Source: Inediibacterium massiliense | GTDB lineage: Bacteria; Bacillota; Clostridia; Peptostreptococcales; Thermotaleaceae | Length of the DNA stretch: 64,000 nucleotides | Direction of reading: 5' to 3' | Assembly (NCBI RefSeq): GCF_001282725.1 | Contig: NZ_LN876587.1 | Coordinates: forward strand, 1,049,695-1,113,694 | Shown here: positions 9,505 through 16,842 of the stretch, one piece after another | How the letters are laid out: every line of letters begins with the position of its first letter | Position numbering within the stretch: position 1 is the first letter of the stretch | Notes under the pieces: model-generated | Databases searched by the model: none | Told to the model about the DNA's origin: nothing | Seen by the model: only the letters and a program-made list of their open reading frames with translations | Position numbers and translations under genes: made by a program

Positions 9505-9681
9505 ATGTTAATTGAAATTAGAAAGCCAATTAAAATTGTAAAAGAAATGTCTCAGCAAGAAAGAACAAACGCAGGACTATTACTTCAAAATGCTACTATC
9601 CAGAAAGAATTACAGAAGCAAAAAGAATTAAATATGAAATTTCTTTTAGAACTTGCAGAAATTAAGAAAGGGGGAAACTAA
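9505..9681 (+). CDS. Small phage protein, helical
   Basis: A 58-residue ORF starts at ATG 9505 with AGGGAGGAA just upstream and ends two bases before the XkdX start. The sequence is mostly helical and charged (QQERTNAGLLLQNATIQKEL). Short helical proteins in this slot are common next to xkdX in Firmicute prophages. Function is unknown. Confidence 0.6.
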   Translation: MLIEIRKPIKIVKEMSQQERTNAGLLLQNATIQKELQKQKELNMKFLLELAEIKKGGN

Positions 9682-9682
9682 G

Positions 9683-9814
9683 ATGTTTGAGACAATCAGA
9701 GATGCCTATAAATGTGGATTTTACACTCTTGATAATGTAAAATTGATGTGTGAAGTAAGTTTTATATCCAAGGAAGAGTACAAGACAATTACTGGAGAAG
9801 ATTATATAGTATAA
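9683..9814 (+). CDS. XkdX family protein
   Basis: A 43-residue ORF with ATG 9683 preceded by AAAGGGGG. It has the XkdX signature: an N-terminal Phe-Glu-x-Ile, the central YKCGFYT and the C-terminal EEYKTITGEDY. XkdX is a small conserved protein of PBSX-like and related siphovirus tails, with unknown biochemical role. A terminator follows directly and closes the tail operon. Confidence 0.75.
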   Translation: MFETIRDAYKCGFYTLDNVKLMCEVSFISKEEYKTITGEDYIV

Positions 9815-9824
9815 GAATTATTGT

Positions 9825-9859
9825 AAGCACCTAGAAGGGTGTTTTTTTAATGCCCTTCT
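9825..9859 (+). terminator. Terminator after tail operon
   Basis: GCACC (9827-9831) pairs with GGTGT (9838-9842), followed by a T run to 9848. A competing 7-bp hairpin AGAAGGG (9833-9839) with CCCTTCT (9853-9859) overlaps it. The rest of the gap up to 10017 shows no gene. It ends in the ribosome site of the holin. Confidence 0.55.
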
Positions 9860-10017
9860 TCCTATTTGTACAACCAATTAAAATTCAAATTTTACAGTAT
9901 TCTTGACGACTATAGCTGTTGCAATTACTAGGTTTCAAAATTGACTTTTGAGAAATATGAGACTTTTCTTGTATTTCTCTTTTTATTTTAAAAATTTAAT
10001 AGAAAGTAGGTGTATTT

Positions 10018-10440
10018 ATGGAAAATAATATAGGAAAAACAATTTCATGTGCTTTAGGAGGGTTAGGAGCTTATCTTTGTGGGCTTAATTGGGAGATTAT
10101 ATTTATATGGTTTTTTCTAATGACAATCGACACTATAACCGGGGTCATTAAAGCTATGAAGGATGGACAATTCTCAAGTAAAGATATGAAAGACGGTCTT
10201 TATAAAAAAGCTGGTGAGTTCTTTTTAATATTTGCATTGATTTTAGGTCAAAGGGTAGCTCAAATTAATGGGATTAATGTACCTGTAGGAAGTGTATTTA
10301 CAGGTGCTTTTTGTTTTAAAGATTTAGGCAGCATATTAGAAAATGTAGTAGATATGAAAGTTGATGTGCCAGAAATAATAAAAAGATGGTTAAAGATTTC
10401 TAATGAAAGTATTAATGAAAATAAGAATGAGGTGAAATAA
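10018..10440 (+). CDS. Phage holin, TcdE-type (family 4_1)
   Basis: This 140-residue protein has hydrophobic segments near residues 10-27, 29-47, 65-82 and 85-105. It carries the family signature FFLMTIDTITGVIKAMKDGQFSSKDMKDGLYKK (given in part), followed by a charged tail. Such holins form membrane lesions that release the endolysin, and relatives such as TcdE also serve toxin export in clostridia. The amidase starts one base after the stop, making a two-gene lysis cassette. The ATG follows AAGTAGGTG. Confidence 0.88.
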   Translation: MENNIGKTISCALGGLGAYLCGLNWEIIFIWFFLMTIDTITGVIKAMKDGQFSSKDMKDGLYKKAGEFFLIFALILGQRVAQINGINVPVGSVFTGAFCFKDLGSILENVVDMKVDVPEIIKRWLKISNESINENKNEVK

Positions 10441-10441
10441 T

Positions 10442-11062
10442 ATGAAATACATTGTAGATCACATACCAAAGAATACAAATAAAAGACCTTGTATTTCAAT
10501 GATTCCACAATACATCACTATACATAGCACAGGCAATCCAAACTCTACAGCTAAGAATGAACGTGATAATCTTGCAAGAGTAGGAAACACTCGACAAGCT
10601 AGTTTCCATATCGTTGTAGACGATTTAGAAGCTATTGAATGTATTCCTTTAAATGAAGTAGCTTGGCATGCAGGAGATGGCAGAGGAAAAGGGAATATGG
10701 CTTCTATTAGTATAGAGATTTGTGAAAGTGGCAATAGAGAAAAGACTTTAGCAAATGCAGTAGAATTAGTAACAAAACTTTTACACGAAAGAAATTGGTA
10801 TATTTCAAACTTGAAAAGACACTATGATTGGAGTAAGAAGAATTGTCCAAGAATTTTAAATTATAACAATTGGGAAGGGTGGAAAAGATTTATGGAAGAT
10901 GTACATAAAAAACTAGAAGAAATGAATAAACCACAACCACATTGGGCAGAAAAACATTTTAAAAATTTAAATAATAAAGGTATGATTATAAGAGAAAAAA
11001 GATTTGAGGATGGAATTACAAGAGCCGAGGTATTTGCTTTATTAGATCAGATTGTGAAGTAG
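10442..11062 (+). CDS. N-acetylmuramoyl-L-alanine amidase (endolysin) with SLH-like tail
   Basis: The 206-residue enzyme has an Amidase_2 (T7-lysozyme-like) domain over residues 1-150. Zinc ligands are visible as His in TIHSTGN, His in LKRHYDWSK and Cys in NCPR; ASFHIVVDD and VAWHAGDG complete the active site. It cleaves the lactyl-peptide bond in peptidoglycan. The last 40 residues (HWAEKHFKNLNNKGMI, then TRAEVFALLD) resemble an S-layer-homology-type module, suggesting wall binding. It is coupled to the holin, and AATGAGGTGA in the holin end serves as ribosome site. Confidence 0.9.
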   Translation: MKYIVDHIPKNTNKRPCISMIPQYITIHSTGNPNSTAKNERDNLARVGNTRQASFHIVVDDLEAIECIPLNEVAWHAGDGRGKGNMASISIEICESGNREKTLANAVELVTKLLHERNWYISNLKRHYDWSKKNCPRILNYNNWEGWKRFMEDVHKKLEEMNKPQPHWAEKHFKNLNNKGMIIREKRFEDGITRAEVFALLDQIVK

Positions 11063-11063
11063 C

Positions 11064-11125
11064 AAAAGGGGTATCATATTTGACATACCTTTTTTAGGGT
11101 ACACAGTAAATGTGTATCCTTTTTT
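11064..11125 (+). terminator. Tandem terminators closing the lysis cassette
   Basis: The first hairpin pairs AGGGGTAT (11067-11074) with ATACCTTT (11085-11092) and runs into T. The second pairs AGGGTACAC (11096-11104) with GTGTATCCT (11112-11120), with one G-T pair, and ends in TTTTT. Two terminators in a row mark the end of the late phage transcript. Confidence 0.7.
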
Positions 11126-11186
11126 CTACTAAGGAGAGTCTCAAATTTTTCTATATAAGATTATTGTATTTTTCTACTAAGGAGAG
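11121..11186 (+). repeat. Direct repeat of an 18-bp TTTTTCTACTAAGGAGAG motif
   Basis: Identical 18-base copies lie at 11121-11138 and 11169-11186, each followed by a short CTC/CAC-like tail. Each contains AAGGAG, a perfect ribosome-site core, yet no start codon follows. The second copy lies in the loop of the long hairpin described next. Possible roles are protein binding, anti-SD binding or a recombination site; none is proven. Confidence 0.6.
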
Positions 11187-11331
11187 ACACAAAAGTATAA
11201 TAATGTTATATAGAAGAGTTTTTCCTTTTAAACCTCAATGACGAAACTGAATAGAATTCATCTAGTGAATCATCAAAACTCAATAATGTTGTTGAAAACT
11301 TCTAGAACTGTATAATTGCAGTTCTTTTTTT
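11150..11331 (+). promoter_or_regulatory. Structured leader ending in an intrinsic terminator
   Basis: TCTATATAA (11150-11158) plus ATTATT (11160-11165) pair with AATAAT (11199-11204) plus TTATATAGA (11206-11214), a stem of about 15 pairs with one G-G mismatch that displays the second 18-bp repeat in its loop. AGAA/GTTTT (from 11212) can pair with AAAACTTCT (about 11295-11303), enclosing smaller hairpins. AGAACTG (11304-11310) with CAGTTCT (11319-11325) plus a T run is a terminator, 28 bases before the start of the next gene. This is the architecture of an attenuator or of a small terminated RNA. No known riboswitch class was recognised. Confidence 0.5.
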
Positions 11332-11358
11332 ATGTTCAAAATTAGAGGGGGATTTTAT

Positions 11359-12066
11359 ATGGTAAAATTAAAAATTATTGGAAAACAAAATGTAAGTGGA
11401 ATGGAGTTTATAGGTATTGAAGGTGGGTTTGGAGAAGGTAAAAAAGCTATGTTAGCTAAAGATATTTCAAAGTTGCATGGTAAAACTTTAGATATGGTAA
11501 ACAGAGCTATAAATCGTAATAGAAATAGATTTAAAGATAATATTGATATTATCGATTTAAAAACAAGTTCATTTGAAGAACCTGTTTCTATAATGAAGAA
11601 AAAAGGAATTTATACTCAAAATTCTATAAATGCAAGTAAAAATATATACTTATTATCATTAACAGGATATATAAAATTGTTAAATGTATTTGAAGATGGT
11701 ACAATAGGTAAAAAAGTTTTAAAAGAATATTTTAATTATAATTCAAATTGCTATGCAGTTTTAGAAAGTAGAAAAGAAATATTATTTAGAAATTCAGTTG
11801 AAAAAACATTAAAAGGTATTTGTGATATAATTCCACAATACTATGTAGATGGATATAGAATTGATATATACATACCACAATACAAATTAGCAATTGAATA
11901 TGATGAAAAACAACATAAATACCAACGAAAAGAAGATATAATAAGGCAAAAGTATATAGAAAACAAACTAGGTTGTAAATTTATTAGGATTGATGAAAAT
12001 GCTAACTTAGAAGATGGCTTAAATAAAGTGTTAAAATACATAATTGAAGAGAAGATTTGTGCATAG
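11359..12066 (+). CDS. ORF6N-domain protein with C-terminal endonuclease-like domain
   Basis: ATG 11359 is chosen because AGAGGGGG stands 7 bases upstream. An upstream ATG at 11332 lies inside the terminator T run. The product is 235 residues. Residues about 20-85 (AMLAKDISKLHGKT, VNRAINRNRNRF) look like an ORF6N/antirepressor-type DNA-binding domain of phages. The C-terminus (YRIDIYIPQYKLAIEYDEKQH, later GCKFIRIDEN) has the D...E-x-D-x-x-x-H arrangement of the Vsr/EDxHD or PD-(D/E)XK nuclease fold. It may be an antirepressor-like regulator or a homing-type nuclease. It is flanked on both sides by structured RNA segments. Confidence 0.65.
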   Translation: MVKLKIIGKQNVSGMEFIGIEGGFGEGKKAMLAKDISKLHGKTLDMVNRAINRNRNRFKDNIDIIDLKTSSFEEPVSIMKKKGIYTQNSINASKNIYLLSLTGYIKLLNVFEDGTIGKKVLKEYFNYNSNCYAVLESRKEILFRNSVEKTLKGICDIIPQYYVDGYRIDIYIPQYKLAIEYDEKQHKYQRKEDIIRQKYIENKLGCKFIRIDENANLEDGLNKVLKYIIEEKICA

Positions 12067-12067
12067 T

Positions 12068-12500
12068 TCATAGCTAAATGAGTAGCGACTGAGTGACTTT
12101 CAGTCACAATGTCAACATTCTCAACCAAGAGAAAAGTCCCTTGGTTAACTCATGGGAAAATTCCCTTAAGTGTTGAACGAAGTTTTACTCAACGTAAAAC
12201 CGTTGAAATTTAAACAGTTGTACACGGTGTACACAAGTTGTACCACGATGGTACAACAATCTTGCTAACGATGAAAATAGTGTAACTACCGATACCATCG
12301 TCAGCAAGAAAACAAGTCTTATCATTTTCAGTGATAAGAGATTTGAACGGTCATAACGTTTGAAACGTTAAGAAAACGGTCACTCAAATTTACCGTTGAA
12401 AAAGTATTTTGCACCACTTTAAAGGGGGCATATTTTACATTTTAGGCGAGAGAAATATTTCTCTGGCTATATGGGGTGTTCGGTACACAGAATCTTGTTA
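12068..12500 (+). ncRNA. Candidate large structured noncoding RNA at prophage edge
   Basis: No reading frame is credible here, yet perfect stems follow one another:
- GTGACT/AGTCAC (12093-12107)
- AACCAAG/CTTGGTT (12123-12146)
- GGGA/TCCC (12154-12165)
- GTTTTAC/GTAAAAC (12182-12200)
- TGTACA/TGTACA (12219-12233)
- GTTGTACC/GGTACAAC (12237-12257)
- CTTGCT+ACGATG/CATCGT+AGCAAG (12261-12308)
- TCTTATCA/TGATAAGA (12317-12339)
- TAACGTT/AACGTTA (12354-12370)
- AGAGAA/TTCTCT (12449-12464)
- GTGT/ACAC (12476-12488)
GTCAACATT (12111-12119) pairs with AAGTGTTGAAC (12168-12178) to close a multiloop. Large 'ornate' RNAs (ROOL, GOLLD) are known from Firmicute prophages; membership is inferred from context only. 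Confidence 0.6.
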
Positions 12501-12524
12501 ATTATCGATACTAGATGAATATTT

Positions 12525-12553
12525 ACTTGCTATGTTCAATTTTTTGTTATAAT
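12525..12553 (+). promoter_or_regulatory. Promoter-like sequence with extended -10
   Basis: TGTTATAAT at 12545-12553 is an extended -10 element. A weak -35 candidate is TTGCTA at 12527-12532. It points toward the gene remnant at 12619-12735 and the terminator at 12789, so it may once have driven a short transcript at the prophage edge. Confidence 0.45.
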
Positions 12554-12618
12554 ATAGACTTATAATAAACCAACGAATACTTTAAAAATAGAGCAATGAA
12601 TAATAGAATTTTTATTGA

Positions 12619-12735
12619 TTTAGTTTTAAGGAAAATGGCATATTTACAAGGTTTAATGATAAAGGAAAACCTACAAATAGTGAATTTATCGCTATGGTTG
12701 CAGATAAATTAAGAATAGAAAGAACTGCTGTATAA
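12619..12735 (+). pseudogene. Gene remnant, C-terminal fragment
   Basis: The frame between a TGA at 12616-12618 and TAA at 12733-12735 reads as a protein-like tail of 38 residues (ENGIFTRFNDKGKPTNSEF, then MVADKLRIERTAV) without any start codon at its head. The composition is that of a genuine protein terminus, probably left over from the prophage insertion boundary or from an older mobile element. The family is not recognised. Confidence 0.35.
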
Positions 12736-12788
12736 ATAATAGTATGTAAGAATTGATATATATTATTAAATAATTATAAAAAGCCTAT

Positions 12789-12841
12789 AAACACCTTCTA
12801 TTTATTGGACTATATCCAATATTTATAGAGGTGTTTGTTTT
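12789..12841 (+). terminator. Strong long-stem terminator
   Basis: AAACACCT (12789-12796), CTAT and ATTGGA pair with TCCAAT, ATAG and AGGTGTTT (ending 12836), giving one long interrupted stem followed by GTTTTTA. It closes any transcript coming from the structured RNA or the promoter at 12525-12553. The remainder of 12842-13032 holds no recognisable gene. Confidence 0.65.
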
Positions 12842-13032
12842 TATGAAAAAAGACTATGGAAAAAAATCACTTTTAAACTTTATAATTACCAAAACGTATA
12901 GAAAATATTTCCCATATAAAAATATGTTATAGGCATATTCATAATATTAAGTTATTGTGAAATCGTATAATTATGTGTACTTGAATAAGTAAAGATTATT
13001 TATATAATGGAATAGGTGGTGGATTTTAAGAT

Positions 13033-13641
13033 ATGTTTTTAACACTTATATTAGCTGTGATGTTAGTCGATTTGCTAATTCCTTTTTTTATTGCAATACC
13101 CTATAAGAAATATAGCCATACCCAAACAGTGATGAGTGTCTTAGGTTGCAAAGCAAGCCCCTTAGGAAGGTTTTATAATGTTTGGATGGTAGTTTCTGGT
13201 TGTACACTCACTTTATTTGGATACTTTATTTTTGATTATTACCATGAAAATCAATATGGGTTAGCTGTTACGCTTTTGGTGTCCTTTATTTTATATGGTA
13301 TTGGTGATGAAGTCATATCTGGCTTTTTTCCTCTAAATGAGAAAAAAGAAGATGTTACACTTTCATCCAAAATCCATGGAATTGGTTCTGTAGTTGGATT
13401 TATAGCACTTCAGTTTGCACCTATGATTTTGGGTATCCTTCAATTCAAAAACAATCAAGTAACATTTGGCATTTACAGTATTATATTTTTCATACTAAGT
13501 TTGATTGCATTTATTTTTTTCATTATAGGAGAACATTCTAAATTTAAAAATACGATATTTGCTTTGGCAGGTCTGTGGCAAAGAGCGATGTGTGCACTGA
13601 TATATGCTCCCTTTATTATTTGGATTATAGCAAGATTATGA
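13033..13641 (+). CDS. DUF998-like integral membrane protein
   Basis: This 202-residue protein has about six transmembrane segments and a conserved-looking core (ISGFFPLNEKKED, SKIHGIGSVVGFIALQFAPM) matching the DUF998 pattern of Firmicute membrane proteins. No catalytic role is known for this family. ATG 13033 is preceded by AATAGGTGGTGG. It stands alone, with no partner in tight spacing. Confidence 0.6.
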   Translation: MFLTLILAVMLVDLLIPFFIAIPYKKYSHTQTVMSVLGCKASPLGRFYNVWMVVSGCTLTLFGYFIFDYYHENQYGLAVTLLVSFILYGIGDEVISGFFPLNEKKEDVTLSSKIHGIGSVVGFIALQFAPMILGILQFKNNQVTFGIYSIIFFILSLIAFIFFIIGEHSKFKNTIFALAGLWQRAMCALIYAPFIIWIIARL

Positions 13642-13775
13642 GTGTAATCTTTATATTGTAAGTATAGACATAAGAGGATGAACAAGATAAAATATCTTTA
13701 TAGAAGAAAAATGCTTATATTTACAACAATATCACTAGTATATTTAAATAATAATAAGTTTTATAGGAGGACACT

Positions 13776-13946
13776 ATGTTTTTTAGAAAAAGAGAAAAGA
13801 AAATATCTACATCAGCTAATGATTCTAATAAAAATCAAAACATTGCTGAAATTATAGAAAAGAAAAATGTAAAACAAGATAAAATATCTAATTTATCTGA
13901 TGAGATGATTGCAAATGCCTTGAAAAATTTATTATCAAAAAAATAA
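13776..13946 (+). CDS. Small basic protein of unknown function
   Basis: A 56-residue ORF with an excellent ribosome site (TAGGAGG, 13764-13770) before ATG 13776. It is strongly charged, beginning FFRKREKK and ending in a short amphipathic helix (MIANALKNLLSKK). There is no signal peptide or membrane segment. No family was recognised. Translation is supported mainly by the ribosome site. Confidence 0.5.
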   Translation: MFFRKREKKISTSANDSNKNQNIAEIIEKKNVKQDKISNLSDEMIANALKNLLSKK

Positions 13947-14035
13947 TCATAAATTTTTAAAAGCAACAATTTATGATAAAATCTTCAAGGGATTACATAA
14001 TATTATTATAGGAAATAATATAAGAAGGAGTTTTA

Positions 14036-14923
14036 ATGATGAATGTAAGTGAAACAATTTTAAGTAGTTTTTTATCAAAGTTAGAAAAAGAAAAAACAAA
14101 AAGGGATTATCGAAGAGATATCTATACTTTTTTAAATTTTATAGAGAAAGACTTTTTAGATGCAAATTTAGAAGATTGTAAAAATTACATAGAGGAACTC
14201 AATCATTTAATAGAAATTAAAAAAATGGCATTATCTACAGCTGAAAAATTTTATAGTGAAATTTATAGCTTTTTTAATTACTTAGAGGAAAATAACTATA
14301 TAGAATACAATCACTTTAAAAATATACATAAACCTACAGCAACTAGAAATATATCCTCTGATAGAATTATAAAATGGGAGGAATTAGATCAGTTGATTTC
14401 TGTTTTAAAAACTTATTCTCTAAGAGATTTTTCTATTTGTATGCTTATCTTTACATCTGGTCTTACATTACAGGAAGCAGTACATCTTAAATGGAATCAA
14501 TTTTTTGAGGATAACAAAGGTCATATTGGCATTATATTTACGACTAAAAAAGGAGAGCGCTATGTTAAAGTTCATCCGGATATATGGAAACTTTTAAATA
14601 ATTATCAATCACAGCAAGAAGGAATTGTTTCTAAAGATGATTATGTATTTTTAAATAATAGAGGAAAAAGAATCACTGGAAGATGGGTAAGAATGATTTT
14701 ACAAAAAGCATGTGAAGAAGCAAATTTAAGTCATTCCTATACACCTAGAGATCTACGACATGCATTAGCTGCTTATGCATTAAAAAAAGGTGCTGCTCCA
14801 CATCAAGTCAAAGAACAATTAGGATGGAGTCATGAAAATTTAGCAGATCGTTATTTATATACCATCCAACAATTAGAAGACAATGCAATTGATTATTTAA
14901 ATTTTAGTTTGAAAGAAAAATAA
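14036..14923 (+). CDS. Tyrosine recombinase/integrase-like protein with altered catalytic residues
   Basis: The 295-residue protein has the two-domain Xer/integrase layout: an N-terminal SAM-like core-binding domain (about 1-100) and a C-terminal catalytic-fold domain. Box I reads FTSGLTLQEAVHLKW, where active enzymes have G-L-R, so catalytic Arg I is replaced by Thr. Box II reads TPRDLRHALAAY, where the usual H-x-x-R has Arg in the His position. The beta-hairpin Lys (TTKKGERYV), Trp of GWSHEN and the Tyr of RYLYT remain. It may be inactive or a DNA-binding regulator. AAGGAG at 14025-14030 serves ATG 14036 or 14039. Confidence 0.7.
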   Translation: MMNVSETILSSFLSKLEKEKTKRDYRRDIYTFLNFIEKDFLDANLEDCKNYIEELNHLIEIKKMALSTAEKFYSEIYSFFNYLEENNYIEYNHFKNIHKPTATRNISSDRIIKWEELDQLISVLKTYSLRDFSICMLIFTSGLTLQEAVHLKWNQFFEDNKGHIGIIFTTKKGERYVKVHPDIWKLLNNYQSQQEGIVSKDDYVFLNNRGKRITGRWVRMILQKACEEANLSHSYTPRDLRHALAAYALKKGAAPHQVKEQLGWSHENLADRYLYTIQQLEDNAIDYLNFSLKEK

Positions 14924-15009
14924 ATATTTTCGGGATATATTGGAGTAAACATAAAATTATCTTACTATGTAATTAAAAATATTTAAAACATGGTAAGGAG
15001 GATCTTTAA

Positions 15010-16425
15010 GTGATTAAAATATTGTTTTTATGTGGAGCACTATTGATTATATGTGTGCTTTCTAGTAAGTTATTATATCGATTTGGAATCCCTACACTAC
15101 TAATATTTTTGAGCTTAGGTATGTTACTAGGTTCTGATGGTATAGGTAGAATATATTTTGATAATTTTATTTTTACTCAACAGATATCTACTATTGGTCT
15201 TGTGTTTATTATGTTTTATGGAGGATTTGGATTTAATTGGAATACTGGAAAACCTGTGGCTCTTCAATCTATTCTTTTAGCAACTATAGGTGTTGCCATA
15301 ACCGCATTTTTAGTTGGAATATTTTCATGCTTAATTTTCAATATTACACTACTTGAAGGAATGTTGCTAGGAGCTGTAATATCTTCTACAGATGCAGCAT
15401 CCGTATTTTCTATTTTACGATCTAAAAAGTTAAATCTAAAAGGCGGGTTAGCTTCTATGCTTGAAATGGAAAGTGGAAGTAATGATCCAATGTCATATAT
15501 GTTAACTATAATTGTATTGGCTATGATTACAAATAATGGTCAAATCTCAATCATTCGATTATTATCAAAGCAAATCATTTTTGGGCTAACTATTGGCTTC
15601 GGAGTTGCTTTCATTGCTATATATATTCTTAAGCGAATCCATCTTGAAATAGATGGGTTATACCCCATTTTTACAATAGGAATCGTATTACTTGGCTTCT
15701 CGCTAAGTGAATGGATTGATGGCAACGGACTCCTTGCTGTATATATTATTGGAATCATTATGGGGAATAGCAAATTTATTCATAAAAGAAGCTTAGTTCA
15801 TTTTTTTGATGGTTTATCTTGGCTTATGCAGATTATTCTATTCTTTACATTAGGATTATTGGTTTTCCCATCTCAGATCCCATCTGTTTTCATTCAAGGA
15901 CTGATGATTGCTATATTTTTAGTAGTAGTAGCTAGACCTATAGCAGTGATGAGTATATTAATCTGGTTTAAAACTCCAATAAAGCAACAGATATTAGTAT
16001 CCTGGGTTGGACTTAGAGGCGCAGCTTCTATTGTTTTTGCTACATATGCCCTTGCTAATCATCTCCCTATTGCAAATCAAATATTTAATATAGTTTTTTT
16101 CATTTCATTGTTTTCTGTTCTTATTCAAGGAACTATGATTCCTACAATAGCAAAAAAACTAAATTTAGTAGAAGAATCCGTCTCTGTTTACAAAACCTTT
16201 AACGATTATCAAGATGAGGTGTACACAAAACTTATTGAATTCCCTATTACAGAAAATAATCCTTGGGCAGGAAAATCTATTATGGATGCTAATATTCCTG
16301 AAGATATCTTGGTTGTAATCATAAAGCGAAAATATGAAATTATTACACCAAAAGGTTCAACTATTATCCATACAGGAGATACTTTAATTCTTAGTGGTAA
16401 CAACTTTGATAATATTATAACTTAA
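15010..16425 (+). CDS. CPA1-family cation/proton antiporter with C-terminal TrkA-C domain
   Basis: GTG 15010 follows AAGGAGGATC. The 471-residue protein has about 12-13 transmembrane segments over residues 1-385, with the CPA1 motifs SSTDAASVF and ESGSNDP, which hold the Asp and Asn-Asp residues for ion exchange. Residues about 395-471 form a cytosolic RCK_C/TrkA-C domain (NNPWAGKSIMDANIPEDILV, GDTLILSG). It resembles the CvrA/NhaP2 K+/H+ group, so K+ or Na+ export against protons at the cell membrane is likely. The ion is not deducible from sequence alone. Confidence 0.85.
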   Translation: MIKILFLCGALLIICVLSSKLLYRFGIPTLLIFLSLGMLLGSDGIGRIYFDNFIFTQQISTIGLVFIMFYGGFGFNWNTGKPVALQSILLATIGVAITAFLVGIFSCLIFNITLLEGMLLGAVISSTDAASVFSILRSKKLNLKGGLASMLEMESGSNDPMSYMLTIIVLAMITNNGQISIIRLLSKQIIFGLTIGFGVAFIAIYILKRIHLEIDGLYPIFTIGIVLLGFSLSEWIDGNGLLAVYIIGIIMGNSKFIHKRSLVHFFDGLSWLMQIILFFTLGLLVFPSQIPSVFIQGLMIAIFLVVVARPIAVMSILIWFKTPIKQQILVSWVGLRGAASIVFATYALANHLPIANQIFNIVFFISLFSVLIQGTMIPTIAKKLNLVEESVSVYKTFNDYQDEVYTKLIEFPITENNPWAGKSIMDANIPEDILVVIIKRKYEIITPKGSTIIHTGDTLILSGNNFDNIIT

Positions 16426-16525
16426 ATATTTTTGAATAAATAGTTTGATGATATTATAAAAAATAAGATAAATACTACTTATAAATATTATCTATTTTAA
16501 TTTTTTGTTTTACTACATATATCCC

Positions 16526-16563
16526 AAAAAGTAAGCTAGTTCATTTTAACTAGCTTACTTTTT
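16526..16563. terminator. Strong bidirectional terminator
   Basis: AAAAAGTAAGCTAGTT (16526-16541) pairs perfectly with AACTAGCTTACTTTTT (16548-16563) around a 6-base loop, with T runs in both directions. It ends the antiporter transcript. Confidence 0.85.
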
Positions 16564-16670
16564 TTGACCTCCATATTTCGATTCTAAGGGATTTTTTTTA
16601 ACAAAAGGTATTAATACATCATATGATAAATTACTACAACTATTTTTGCTATATACTTTAAATGGAGTAT

Positions 16671-16790
16671 ATGAATGTAACAAAAGTATAATTGTGTTAC
16701 ATTCATGTTTTGTATATACATATTGGTAAATCAACGTTTTTAAAAAAGTGAAAAATAGTAATGTAACATAATTTATTGCATAGTTACATT
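16671..16790. promoter_or_regulatory. Two inverted pairs of AATGTAAC upstream of a minimal recombinase gene
   Basis: Pair 1 is a 12-bp inverted repeat: ATGAATGTAACA (16671-16682) with TGTTACATTCAT (16695-16706). Pair 2 is AATGTAAC (16760-16767) with GTTACATT (16783-16790). In both pairs the AATGTAAC cores start 22-23 bases apart, which fits two recombinase protomers or two dimer operator sites. They lie 50-170 bases before the recombinase start. They could be crossover sites of that recombinase or its autoregulatory operators. Confidence 0.5.
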
Positions 16791-16842
16791 AAATGTAATA
16801 TAATTATTCTTGTAGAATATAGGTAGAAAAAGGGGGATCACC

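Noticed and set aside
11196-11201. TATAAT as a sigma-A promoter for the ORF6N gene
   Set aside because: No -35 element at a usable distance and the sequence is part of the long hairpin arm.
12068-12500. Group I or group II intron around the ORF6N-nuclease gene
   Set aside because: I looked for the conserved group I P/Q/R/S elements and a group II domain V hairpin and found none, and no split exon gene is evident.
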